A stretch of 64,000 nucleotides of DNA, from positions 9,392,001-9,456,000 of the forward strand of contig OU015649.1 in the NCBI GenBank assembly GCA_907165275.2. Reading direction: 5' to 3'. The first letter of the stretch is position 1. Each line of letters opens with the position of its first letter. Below are positions 47,512-58,198 of this stretch, piece after piece. Source of the DNA: Zygaena filipendulae (Eukaryota; Arthropoda; Insecta; Lepidoptera; Zygaenidae). The notes below the pieces were generated by a model, which saw only the letters and a program-made list of their open reading frames with translations, was not told the DNA's origin and did not search any database. Position numbers and translations under genes: made by a program.

Positions 47512-48599
47512 GATGTTGTCTATTTAAATCGAGAAATAAGAGTTGCATTTTATTTACTTATACGTAATTACCTGTTATTATTTCGAAAATAATATGGTTG
47601 AAATATAAAAAAGAATAAATGAAAGTTTTTCTTTTATAACAACTAACAAGCTTAATCATGTGTAACGAGAGGTTCTAATGAGAACAATACAAACGAGATC
47701 AAACTCGACTATGTCTTTGTATTTTCCATTAGGGAGTTCCAGTGACAATCTGCATAGGGGACTCTTAAGACCCTTGTCATCATATCACTAGTAAGGTAAT
47801 AGAAAAATATTCATAGGATTAAACAAAATAGCACAAATTCGACTGTCCTTAGGTACCATTTGCTATCAGGAACTTTCAGTCCTTACAGCCGCCCAGCAGC
47901 CGGTTGTATCATCAGATCAGCTCAATAATACCACAATATTACCTACATTTTCACCATTTGCACCGTACACCATTTGAAAATTTTGATGAAATGTACGGAC
48001 AACTTACATACCTACTATCATTGCAAGTTGTAAAAACAAAAACTGTAGGTGCCTACCAAGTTTGAGATGCGTTGTTACGTAACGCTCGGAATAGAGTTCC
48101 AGTTGTTGTGTCGATTCGTTCTTGTAATATCGATGTAATTTATTTAATGTTAGAAATAGACCTCTCGCAACACCGCAAAGAATATTGGCTTTCACAACGG
48201 AACCCAGTAAATTTATGTTTTGCGAGATTTAACACAACAATGTGATCACGAACGAATCACGACAGCAAATTTCTTGACGTACCTTTTTTAAAGGGTACCT
48301 ATAGATATATAAGTTTTAAAGGGCAGAACTGTTGAATTTGATAAGCAGTTGAGTTAAAATTATTAACCTTTTTTTTTAATTAAATAAAGATGCAACGCAG
48401 CTACTGTATCTATGCAAAAAAGGGATGTAACGAATCTCATCAAGAAAGATTCGAAATTTCCGTCAATCATTCATCATAACTAAACATATTTTATCTATCT
48501 CATCGTCGACCTTGTCGTTTTGTTCTTTAACTGTAATGTCTATTAATAGTCTACTTTATATCAAAATGGGATCCTATTGCGATATAAAATATAAATAGA
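47512..48599. other. Intergenic DNA, no gene seen
   Basis: AT-rich sequence with nothing supported. The minus-strand open frame at 48004-48195 has no motif. Confidence 0.45.
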
Positions 48600-48782
48600 C
48601 TAGCTGTGCCTTGCAGTTTCACCCGCGTGAGTTTCGGACTCTCCGCAGGAACTTCGAACTTCTCACCGTTTAAACCTTCCCTGAACTTCCACAAATCTTT
48701 CAAAATCAAAATTAGTCAAATCAGTCCAGCCATTCTCGAGTTTTAGCGAGACAAAAAAACAGCAATCCATTTTTATATATTT
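48600..48782. repeat. Lepidopteran short repeat, type 1
   Basis: It begins 'actagctgtgccttgcagtt', followed by 'ccgcgtgagtttcggactc', then 'cagtccagccattctcgagt', ending 'tttatatatttaagac'. Its middle differs from the next copy, so two subfamilies share the same first 60 bp. Confidence 0.8.
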
Positions 48783-48786
48783 AAGA

Positions 48787-48992
48787 CTAGCTGTTCCCCG
48801 CGGTTTCACCCGCGAAATTTCGGAGTTCCTGCGAGACTTTCAGGATAAAAACTACCCTATGTCCTTCTCTATACCTCTGATAACATGTGTACAAAATTTC
48901 ATGATGATCGGTTGAGCCGTTAAGGCGTGAAAGCGTAACAGACAGACAGATAGACAGAGTTACTTTCGCATTTATAATATTAGTAGGGATAG
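48787..48992. repeat. Lepidopteran short repeat, type 2, nearly complete
   Basis: It begins 'tagctgttccccgcggtttc' and continues 'ggagttcctgcgagacttt', 'tcatgatgatcggttgagcc', 'agacagacagatagacagag' and 'tttataatattagtaggga'. It sits head to tail with the type 1 copy just before it. Confidence 0.85.
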
Positions 48993-49254
48993 TTTCAAAG
49001 TTTATTGAGTAGGTAACTTTAACTTAAATGCTAGATAAGTAATTATGATCGAACTTACTATAATACATTTGAACCCCTAAACCTGTTTAGGTAAGTAGGT
49101 ACCCAATTGTGACGATTTGTATAAAAATCTCTTGGACTTTCCCTACCTATATATGCACGACAAAGGAATACTATTTATAGGTAGGTACGGTAGCCATCAG
49201 TTTTCGCTCACGCAAAAGAGGCAACTTCATATACTCTGGATTAACACATAGGAT

Positions 49255-49325
49255 ACTTTATGTCGCGAAATTCCCGAGGAAATCCCGAAGTTCACGCGGA
49301 TATAGTTGAAGGGGAACAGATAGTA
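49255..49325. repeat. Lepidopteran short repeat, fragment
   Basis: 'tgtcgcgaaattcccgagga' and 'ttcacgcggatatagttgaa' are a decayed end of the family in reverse orientation to 48787-48992. Confidence 0.5.
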
Positions 49326-49684
49326 GTAAATATAACAAACTTATTTAGCAAACCATTCGCATGTGTCGCTAACTAGTAGGTACCTACCTAGTAGTCGAAG
49401 CTTATTAGCGTTCCGTTACTAGGAATTATGAATACCTACCTATCTACTTGTTGCAGCCTTACACCTGCACTTGAAACGGTTGTTTGTAATTACACAATTT
49501 TTTTCATTATTTATATACGTATTATTACTGCTCACAATTTTTTTCTTATAATTCAAATGGCTGCCTTTTTTACGCACTCAATTAGTTGTAGTACCTGTAG
49601 TGTAAGGTATATTAAACATAAAGGTGACGCAAATGCAAGTGATGAATCATTATAGACAGAGTTAAAAATTGTAAATAAATTAGT

Positions 49685-49745
49685 CTTTTTTACGGTTCCG
49701 TAGCCGTAACCGTCTGTCCGTATGTCCGTTCACACGTTCCAACAA
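49685..49745. repeat. Fragment of another interspersed repeat
   Basis: 'tttttacggttccgtagccg' followed by 'tctgtccgtatgtccgttca' is a motif pair I associate with a separate lepidopteran repeat. Only a fragment is present. Confidence 0.4.
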
Positions 49746-50194
49746 CAAACACGTTCGTTTTAGTCTTAATATCAATACAGTCCAAGCAGCTCAGAATTTG
49801 TCTACATTTGTCGCGTAACCGAAAAGTTTGTTGTCTTTTTTGTTTTTCTTTTTGCTTTACCGTGCTTTTATCGTCAAATTACGATATTATAAACATCTAT
49901 GGCGAAACCTAGAAAGCAACTGGAATCATTAAACATGTAACTGAAGCACCTAATGTTTCCAAACGTTTCATAATGTAGATGTTAGATTTAAATAATGCCT
50001 AATATAGTGTCCCACTTGCACAATGTCACCGAATTGAAAGTGGCCAATTAAGATAGTCATCTATAATAGCATCGTTATCGCGTATTCAGAAGCTAAACTG
50101 GTACTTTAATGCAAGCAAGATGCTGTCGGGTAGCAATAAATAAATAATTGATGACAGTCTAGGCGTTACAATTAGTATGTCGCAAGTAGGTAAT

Positions 50195-50770
50195 TGGTAG
50201 AGTCGCGTCGCGTCGGGTGGGTTGCGGTGTGGCGCGGCTTGCCTCCGCACTCAGAGTCGATTTTAATGATTACTTAGTTAAGTATAAATTTTTAAAACAA
50301 AACTGCCGCAATCAGACAAGTTTAATAAATTAATGTTAATTGGCATTTAACTAATTAAGTTACATCTCATTAAATGCCAATTAACATTAATTTACTGAAC
50401 GTCTCTGATTGCGGCAATTTTGTTTTAAAAATCTATACTTAACTAAGTCGACTCTGACCGCCGCACTCAGAGTCGACTTTAATGATTACTTAGTTAAGTA
50501 TAGCTTTTTAAAACCAAACTGCCGCAATCAGACAAGTTTAATAAATTAATGTTAATTGGCATTTAACTAATTAAGTTACATCTCATTAAATGCCAATTAA
50601 CATTAATTTACTGAACGTCTCTGATTGCGGCAGTTTTGTTTTGAAAATCTATACTTAACTAAGTAATCATTAAAGTCGACTCTGAGTGCGGCGGTGAGTG
50701 CGGCGGGCGCTAGCCTTGCGTTCAGACCGCGCCGTCAGCTCGCGTGCTTTCCTCGTATTAGGTATAACGG
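50195..50770. promoter_or_regulatory. GC-rich block split by a palindromic insertion
   Basis: CpG-rich DNA lies on both sides of the insertion at 50245-50692 ('cgcgtcgcgtcgggtgggt' before, 'gcggcgggcgctagccttgc' after). The sides may have been one regulatory or promoter block before insertion. The open frame at 50698-50946 is not convincing. Confidence 0.25.
50245..50692. mobile_element. Tandem pair of palindromic MITEs
   Basis: Two units, about 50245-50457 and 50461-50692, each start 'ccgcactcagagtcga' and fold back on themselves: 'gattacttagttaagtata' against 'tatacttaactaagtaatc', 'ctgccgcaatcaga' against 'tctgattgcggcag', and 'aatgttaattggcatttaa' against 'ttaaatgccaattaacatt'. The first unit lacks about 10 bp in its right arm. 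Arms are about 100 bp with a short loop. Confidence 0.8.
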
Positions 50771-51039
50771 TCTCAGCAGCTGATCCTCGCCATAGCATTT
50801 TAATTAAACTTCATAACGCTGCACAAACTATTTCAGATATTTATAGCGTTCTCATTAATTATGTACGCCGAGTATTCAGTTGGAAAATTAAAAATACAGT
50901 AAAAAATATTTTTGTGCACAGCAAAAACGAAGTCAGCAAAAATTAAAGTTAAGAAAATTATACAAACTTTGTTTAGTGGTTATACATTAGTGGTTATATT
51001 TATGATAATTATACCTTGTTATCCTAATAGGTATTATGC

Positions 51040-51205
51040 ATGCGAAAGTAAGTTTGTTTATTTGTTTGTTTGTTTACGCTTTTACGCCTTAACTACTTAA
51101 CCAGTCATCATGAACTTTTAGATTTATACAGAAAAGGACATAGGATACTTTATTTCTTCCAAATTAACGCGGCCCGGGTAAAACTACGTGGAACAGCTTG
51201 TATCT
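51040..51205. repeat. Lepidopteran short repeat
   Basis: In the orientation of 61672-61866: a (GTTT)n start, 'cagtcatcatgaacttttag', 'gaaaaggacataggatactt', ending in a decayed 'cgggtaaaactacgtgg'. Confidence 0.65.
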
Positions 51206-51344
51206 ATATTTAAATTTCTGTAATTAAAAACTAGGTATAATTGAATTTATTACTTAGATATTAACACTTGTGCCAATGTAATTCGTGCCAAATTTATTTT
51301 CACATAACTCTACACCAAATGAAATCGATGTATAATATACTTGT

Positions 51345-51475
51345 TCTTCCCCGCGGTTTCACCCGCGTTAATTTCGGAGTTCCCGTGGCGATTCCGGAAC
51401 AAAACGTACCGTAATATGTCCTCCTCTGTATACCCCTGACAACGCGCAGTATGCAAAAGGAGATTAAGCCCTAAT
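51345..51475. repeat. Lepidopteran short repeat
   Basis: 'tccccgcggtttcacccgcg', 'aatttcggagttcccgtgg' and 'tatacccctgacaacgcgca' match the type 2 family; the tail is missing. Confidence 0.75.
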
Positions 51476-51584
51476 ATATACGATAATAATATAAGTTCTC
51501 TCCCAAACTTCTTTCTTTCTTTTTTCTGTGTGTTGTGAAGTGGATATTATTATTATTATTAAAAGTTATCATATATATAATAAC

Positions 51585-51725
51585 TGTATCTTGCGGTTTC
51601 ACCCGAGGTAATTTCGCCTTTCTAATGGTAAAATAATTTTTGAAATCTATTCAGTAGTTTTTGAGTTAAATCGTAACAAACAAACAAACAAAAAACCAAA
51701 TCAGTCCTCTTTATATATATATGTA
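51585..51725. repeat. Lepidopteran short repeat
   Basis: 'tatcttgcggtttcacccga', 'tctattcagtagtttttgag' and the tail (aaac)n with 'tcctctttatatatatatg'. Same tail as the partial copy at 53930-54035. Confidence 0.7.
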
Positions 51726-53929
51726 GACTTAACATAGTTCTAGGTATTCTATCGATTTCTTATCGCGCGCGATATAATATTATATACGACTAGAATCACT
51801 AATTGTGACAACTCTAATCTCTGTTGAAGTCTGTAATTCGACATACGATACGACAATGATTTGTTACAATGCATGTTAATTTGTATTACGAGTCGGCAAG
51901 AGTGGATAAAGTGGTGCACAAAAAGTCAGGGTGACTCCGAGTCGCGCACGACACTCGACTCATTAGTACGCTAAACCGATATCGGCAACTATAATATTCA
52001 ATCATTGTCAATATAAACAATAGAATTCCATTCATTAGAACTAAAAACAAATATACAGTTTGAAATCAAAAGTATCAATAAACCGCTTCAGAGGGGTTCA
52101 TGTACAGCCATTTTGAGAACTAGCTGTGCTCTCGACTTTGCCTGCGTTGTTTTAGATTTTCCTAAAGAAATGAAATATTTTTTAATTATGCTTCTTTAAG
52201 TCTATTTGAAAGTAGCCTTTATGTTAGATATAATGAAGCCTGAAGACCTTCACGTATAAACATGACTTACAGGACTGTAAACATTCGAATTTAACGACGG
52301 AAAAACCCAGAAATAATAATAGTAAATAAAATTAAAGTCGCATTTTTAATTTATATTCACATTGATTTGTTTTTACGTTAGTATATAGATATTAAGAGAA
52401 ATTTTAACATAATTTCATAATTAAAATAGAATTTGATTTCTGTAGTTTTAAAGAATGAAAAAGAAATTTTAAAAAACTCATAAGTTTACCCTAGGTGTAA
52501 ACATCATTTCTATATTAAAAATTGTTCAAATGTTATAGGAAACGCGATGAAAATGGGGATGTATATCCAAGAAAAAGTTGATGTTTAGAAAATAGACGTA
52601 AAGGGTATAGCGCCGTTCAACTAAACGCAGTTGCGGCTAATTAGACGCGAGAGCGCACCGCCACCGCTTAATGAATGGTATCGCACACGTTCATCGGCTC
52701 CAGGTCGCCTGCCGCGTGTTCATGCTGTACTTGCACACAAATCTAATGGATAAGTAGTTAACGTAATCTTAAAGCTAGATTATTGGCAGCTAGTTACTAA
52801 ATACAGCGGCTGTCAAGTATTCCTAAATTACTAGCTGAGAGAGAGCTCAAAGTTTTTAGAGTTATCTAAAGTTTTGCGCGTATAGATACAACTTACCTGC
52901 ATTAAAACTGAAAATAGGTGAGCAATAAAATCGATTGCATTGGTTTTTAAAGCATGATATAATTTTTTTCTTTGAATTTGAACACAAATTTGCAGGCTAC
53001 CGTCTACCGTTTACCGTCTTTCCGCCTATCTGTTCTGTGGTAATCGGCGCCATGCCTTCGATGGCCATAAATTTGGCAAATTTTACGGGGATATGGATTC
53101 AGTGTTTGTACCAAACATTTTTTTTAACGATAGGTACTTGCAGCATAAATACACCTGCTTAGGACGTATCTGCATAATGTGTCAGGCTAATACTTATATA
53201 CGTATTGCTTAAATTTCATGCTTCTTATAATCAGGTGAAACAGAAAGTAAACTTGCATTACAGAGTGGTTACAAAAGTGATGGCACCGTAGATATCAGCA
53301 ACTAAGAATAAAATAAACGACATTATAGCGCAGTGCAGAAAGCAGTGAAGTTACCTAATCAGGAAAATAGTGACGCAGGTAGTAAGGTAGTGAGATTGAC
53401 TGGCCCATTCTCGGGTTGCAGAAAAGCGAGGCTAATGCTTATTCATAGTGTTTGCTTCAGTCAGTAATGTTGATTACAGTCATCTGTACGATCAACGTGA
53501 ATGCACTTACACTGTGCAGGTTCCAGCGCGCGCGCTGATGTACTTATATGCACGCACAAAGCAAATTGCAAATTGCGAAATAAGGTGAATATTTTACGAG
53601 GATAACAGTCATAACACAAGTAGGTAATGGGAATAGATAAATAATCTATCTAATTAAAATTTATGCACAAAATAATTCAATTCCTAATTCTAAGTTTCAA
53701 CAACAGAAACTTAATTTATTTTATTTGTCTCTTTGGATAAATAATGAATTATTTTGTTGAACTCGTCGACCGCCAACTTATTTAAAGTAAAAGATTCGTC
53801 TCCTTTTTGTTAAACTTGAATATGTACGCTTACTTTATCATATTAAAACGTTTTTACAACTAGCCATTAATTCAAAAAAGGAAATACGTAATGTTGTAGC
53901 TTAGTTACTCGGGGATACATAATGTAGCA
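51726..53929. other. Intergenic DNA, one GC-richer block
   Basis: About 52610-52740 is less AT-rich and repeat-free ('cggctaattagacgcgagag', 'gcttaatgaatgg') and may be regulatory. The open frame at 52935-53162 has no motif. Nothing else supported. Confidence 0.4.
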
Positions 53930-54035
53930 TTCTAATGGTGAAAGAACATTTGAAATCGGTCCAGTAGTTTTTAAGTCGAATCATGACAAACAAACAGAAA
54001 GTAAAATCTCTCCTCTTTATATTAGTAGTAATTAG
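53930..54035. repeat. Lepidopteran short repeat, partial
   Basis: 'catttgaaatcggtccagta', 'cgaatcatgacaaacaaaca' and 'ctcctctttatattagtag' represent the tail half of the family. Confidence 0.65.
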
Positions 54036-56100
54036 TAGGTATAGATTAGTATAGATTGGGAGGTAAAGGTAAAGGATAATATAATTTGCGACTCATGTTT
54101 TAAATATACTATAGCTAGTATGTTAGGTACTCGTGGTTTAACCTATTATTATTTACCATTATTACTTGTAATTGAACTTACAAAGATTCCTTCTACATTA
54201 CAACAGGAATTGGAGAGCATTATGCAAATTCCTATCCCCAGAGTTTTCCCTTTCCCATATTTAACAAATAATACCTATATCTTCATACCTGATTAGGTAT
54301 GATCAATAGCATGATGATCAGTGCGTCTGTTGTTGTTTGTGTAACTTCTCAACGATTTAATCTATTGAGGTCGAACTCACACAATATTTGTTTAGTCAAG
54401 ACGATGATTCATAGCTATATTTAGGCTTTTTGTGGCAATACCAAAATTAACGCAAATGAAATCTTGAGGATCTAGTAAGTATATTATGTTGGTAAATTTT
54501 AATGTGAAATAAAAAAAGTAAATAATAAATTTATGCTTGTCGTAAAACATCATCACCGAAGTACATTGTGTGTGATTATGTGTGTTACAAGTGCATGTGC
54601 AGTGCGAGCATGAGCCGACTCATTTGTACGCGATGCCATTACACTAACCGGCTTCCGAACTATATTTACAATAAACTCCTTTTCTTTCTTTCTTTATATG
54701 TATCTAACCGCGTTCAATTATGATGTTTTATAGATAACTCAGCGTCACCTTACTGCTTTATTTAAGGCACCTACATCACTCAAAGTAGCGCCACCGGTTA
54801 AAAAAAAAATTCTCTTCTCAGACATTTTAAATGAAATCGAGAAGATGATGTCTAAATTGGGGTAAATACTAGATTTTATATCCAAAATTTAAACAAAAAG
54901 TTCCAATACCGTCCTTTTTTGGTGGTTTTCAAATAACCATTTTATAAGTAAATATTGTTACTTTAAAATGTAAGAATATCATATTCGTGTATTGCTTCAA
55001 TAATCTATCCACTGATCTCTTGAATGAGATATCCTGGAAGAGAGGTATGAATTTTTAACGAGTAGTAATAGTAAGTATAATATAATGATAACGAATGCAT
55101 TAATCTGACGTTTTTATAAAAGTTGTCATGCTTAAATACCGAGTTGCCCTATAGCGTAACGATAACTTAGGTCTTGAGTAAAGACTGTTTGTGACTTTTA
55201 TTATGAAAGCTGTCATGTTTTATAGCATGTGGGGCTAGTATTATGACAATATAGAACTTTAGTAAAACTCTTTCTGACGTTTTCTTATAAAAGATGCTCA
55301 ATTGCCTTGCAAGCTCGAAATCAATGTGACGCACTTTAACGAGCCTTCTAGTTTTTTAAGAAGAAAAAAGTTACGCACTTAGACAATCCTTCCCCCCCCC
55401 CCCCCCTTTCGACTAGCTGCAGGTAGGTATATATAGTTATAGTAGTAGTTATAGTAGTTATATGAAGAAAAAAGAATTAAGATATCTTATTTCGTATCAG
55501 TTTAAAAGATTGCAAAACAAAAGTTCAGAGAAATTAAAAAGCCTCCGCGCGATTGCGTTCGTGTCGCTTCGACACGCTTTTGGGAAAAAACATGTGTGTC
55601 CATCAACGTCGGTGCACTTACTTATCGCGCAATTTGTCACGATATTTAACCAAAACACTTCGAGCAAACGTCGCTGTCGAGAATAAAAAATCCTTTACGT
55701 ATGCAAATATCGTCCAATTTTTTTTATAACAAATCATATTAATGGATAGAGTATGAAGTAGAGTAACCACGATCTCTTAAAGAAAAATACATGAAAAATT
55801 TGTTATCCGCGCTTATAATAGGTATATTATTTAAGTGTAACGATTTCTTGTTGTCAACATGATGGAGCCATAAAACCACAAATGGGTGAATGTCCAAATA
55901 TGTAGCTATACTTACTATGAATAGTCAACTGCAAAGTACTTACCTACCTATACGAGTCGTCTAATACTTACCTTGTCAAGTCATAAATAAGTTTGAACCA
56001 ATTTGCATAACTGTAGGAAATAATTCCATAAGAATTCGGCAAAAAAAATTAATCACATGTGCAAGTTTGTTTTTTCCTAAGTAGGTATAGGTAATATAAT
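54036..56100. other. Intergenic DNA with C-run
   Basis: A run of 15 C at 55392-55406 is the only striking feature. The open frame at 55462-55686 (+) starts at ATG and is Lys/Arg-rich, but has no recognised motif or splice context. No gene is called. Confidence 0.4.
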
Positions 56101-56103
56101 TTA

Positions 56104-56468
56104 CTAGCTGTTCTCCGCGGTTTCACCAGCGGTAATTTTGGAGTTCCCGCTGGAATTCCGGGATAAAAAGTACACTATGTCATTCTCTGTACAACATGTC
56201 ACCGAATTCAAACCGGTCAGTGGTAGCACAAACCAATAATGATATTACGCGTGTGTTTGTCTTTTGGATTAAATCGGTATTTTGTTATTTTTAGCGTTTT
56301 AGTTTTGTGTTTTTGGAAGTCGGTTTTAATTTTTTTGTTAAAATTTTGTTTGTAACCCTGACAACGTGTGTACAAAATTTTGTGGTGGCCGGTTGAGCCG
56401 TTATGATGTGAAAGCGTAATAGACAGACAGACAGAGTTACTTTCGCATTTATAATATTAGTAGGGATA
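56104..56468. repeat. Type 2 short repeat split by another repeat
   Basis: The left part 56104-56204 ('tctccgcggtttcaccagcg' to 'gtcattctctgtac') and the right part from about 56353 ('gtaaccctgacaacgtgtg' to 'tttataatattagtaggg') join as one standard copy when 56205-56352 is removed. Confidence 0.8.
56205..56352 (+). mobile_element. About 150-bp element inserted in a repeat
   Basis: It begins near 'tgtcaccgaattcaaaccgg' and contains 'gtggtagcacaaaccaataa' and 'cggtattttgttatttttag', ending in 'taaaattttgttt'. It matches the right arm and tail of the hairpin at 27836-27975. Insertion into 56104-56468 defines its borders to within a few bases. Confidence 0.7.
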
Positions 56469-57124
56469 TGATACAAATGGCAAGAATAAAAATTTTAACC
56501 TTATACAGTACCACTTGGTTTCAAACTAAACAGAGATAGTTCTATTCTTTCAGAAAATTAATATAATAGGTATACATAAATACATAAACTTATTTTTGTA
56601 TTTATACATACTTAAGATTATATTCTTAACCCTGGGTGTTCACGTTAAATATTTATATTATTATGTATATTCGTCACATAAACTCTGACACAAGAATGCG
56701 ACACCTGGCGGCAGGTTCTATAACCACTGTCTGACAGTACTGACACTGTTGCTGTTTACAGCTACAAACCATATTTCTTTATAAATAGTGCGCCTACTTA
56801 CCCAAGACGCCTGTTGTCACATTGAAAAAAGAATAAATTATTAAGTTAGGTACCTACCTACATATAAATACTGTCGATCTTCTGCACATGTACAAGCGCG
56901 CTTAATTAATCCGACGAGACCTCACGATTCTGGCTACTTAAAAGGCTTTAAGCCGCGTCATTTGTTTGTTCATAATGGACTGATAACGGACACAATTGCC
57001 GCTTTTTGCCTTCAATCCCTGCAGCGCTCACGTTGCGGATGAAACGAAATATTATCGTCATGGTCAACGAAAGCTCTCTGTAGAGCCATAGGTTTAGTTA
57101 TCCTAATTTAATTCAATGCTTACT

Positions 57125-57470
57125 ATTATGAATGCGAATCTGAGTTTATTTATATGTTCGTTTGTTACGCATACGTCATCATGAAATTTTGCATAGGTAC
57201 TACATAATGTCAGAGGTACGGAAAAGGATAAAGGGTACTTCATCCCGGAATTTCCGCTGGAACTCCGAAATAAGTGCGGCTGAAACCACTGGGAACTACT
57301 GTTAAATCTTATCTAATATATATAAATCACGTGTCACGTTGTTTGTCCGCGATGGACTCCGAAACTACTGAACGGATTTCGATAAAATTTAGATAGGATA
57401 GTTTTTATCCCGGAATTCCCGCGGGAACTTCAAAATTACCGCGGATGAAATCGCGGGGGACAGCTAGTAG
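57125..57470. repeat. Two adjacent lepidopteran short repeats
   Basis: The first (about 57125-57300) runs 'attatgaatgcgaatctgag', 'tcatcatgaaattttgcata', 'ggtacggaaaaggataaagg' and a decayed end box. The second (about 57310-57470) runs 'aaatcacgtgtcacgttgtt', 'tactgaacggatttcgataa' and 'gatgaaatcgcgggggacag'; it matches the one at 13193-13460, reversed. Confidence 0.75.
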
Positions 57471-57719
57471 GATATAAATTAAGTCGAGAACGTGCCTCCT
57501 ATAGATTACTGGGCCCTGATTTACTAAGATCATCGCTTTTCAGCCTTTTGCCTAAGATCAAAGTGTACTATGACCCACAACAATACTTGCCCTTAACGCT
57601 ATCCCAAACACTTTAAATATGCAAAGAATCTCAAATTAGTATTCTGTAATTGTATGCCTAAGTTACGTTGTGTACTTTTTGAAGGGAAACTTTTGTAGTG
57701 CACTATTGTAAATCTATAC

Positions 57720-58198
57720 TTATAATAAAACTGTAGAGAGTTCAATTCTGTACATTGAATATATATTCAAAATTAATATTCGAGGATGAAAGGTGATCGA
57801 TACTGATGCTAAAAATACAATCAGTACATTTTTTTTCTGTCTGTCTGTCTGTCCGTCTGTCTGTATGTGCACGCATGGGTCAAAAACTACTGAAGGGATT
57901 TTAACCAAACTTGGTACGATTGTAGTCCATACTCCTGGGCAGGTTATAGTCTATATAACATAATGCTTAGACACATAGGAGCTGAGCAGTGACGATAAAT
58001 TTGAAGCAAGTCGGATGAAAATGCGCTTTCGAGCTCTTATCCTCGCATACGTCACGCAAAAACAGCTGAACGGATTTGGATGAAATTTGGCATGCACGTT
58101 GTCAAGGGTACAGAGAAGGACATAGGCTACTTTTTATCCTGGAATTCCCGCGGGAACTCCGAAATTGCCACGGGTGAAAGCGCGGGGCACAGCTAGTT
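57720..58198. repeat. Longer repeat with TCTG microsatellite
   Basis: It starts 'acttataataaaactgtag', has (TCTG)n at about 57836-57865, 'aaactactgaagggatttta' and 'atacgtcacgcaaaaacagc', and ends with 'gggtgaaagcgcggggcaca'. It is nearly 480 bp, longer than other copies, and may be a 5'-extended member or two fused copies. Confidence 0.65.

Noticed and set aside
55462..55686. 74-codon Lys/Arg-rich frame
   Set aside because: No motif, no splice signals, AT-rich codon use typical of random frames here.
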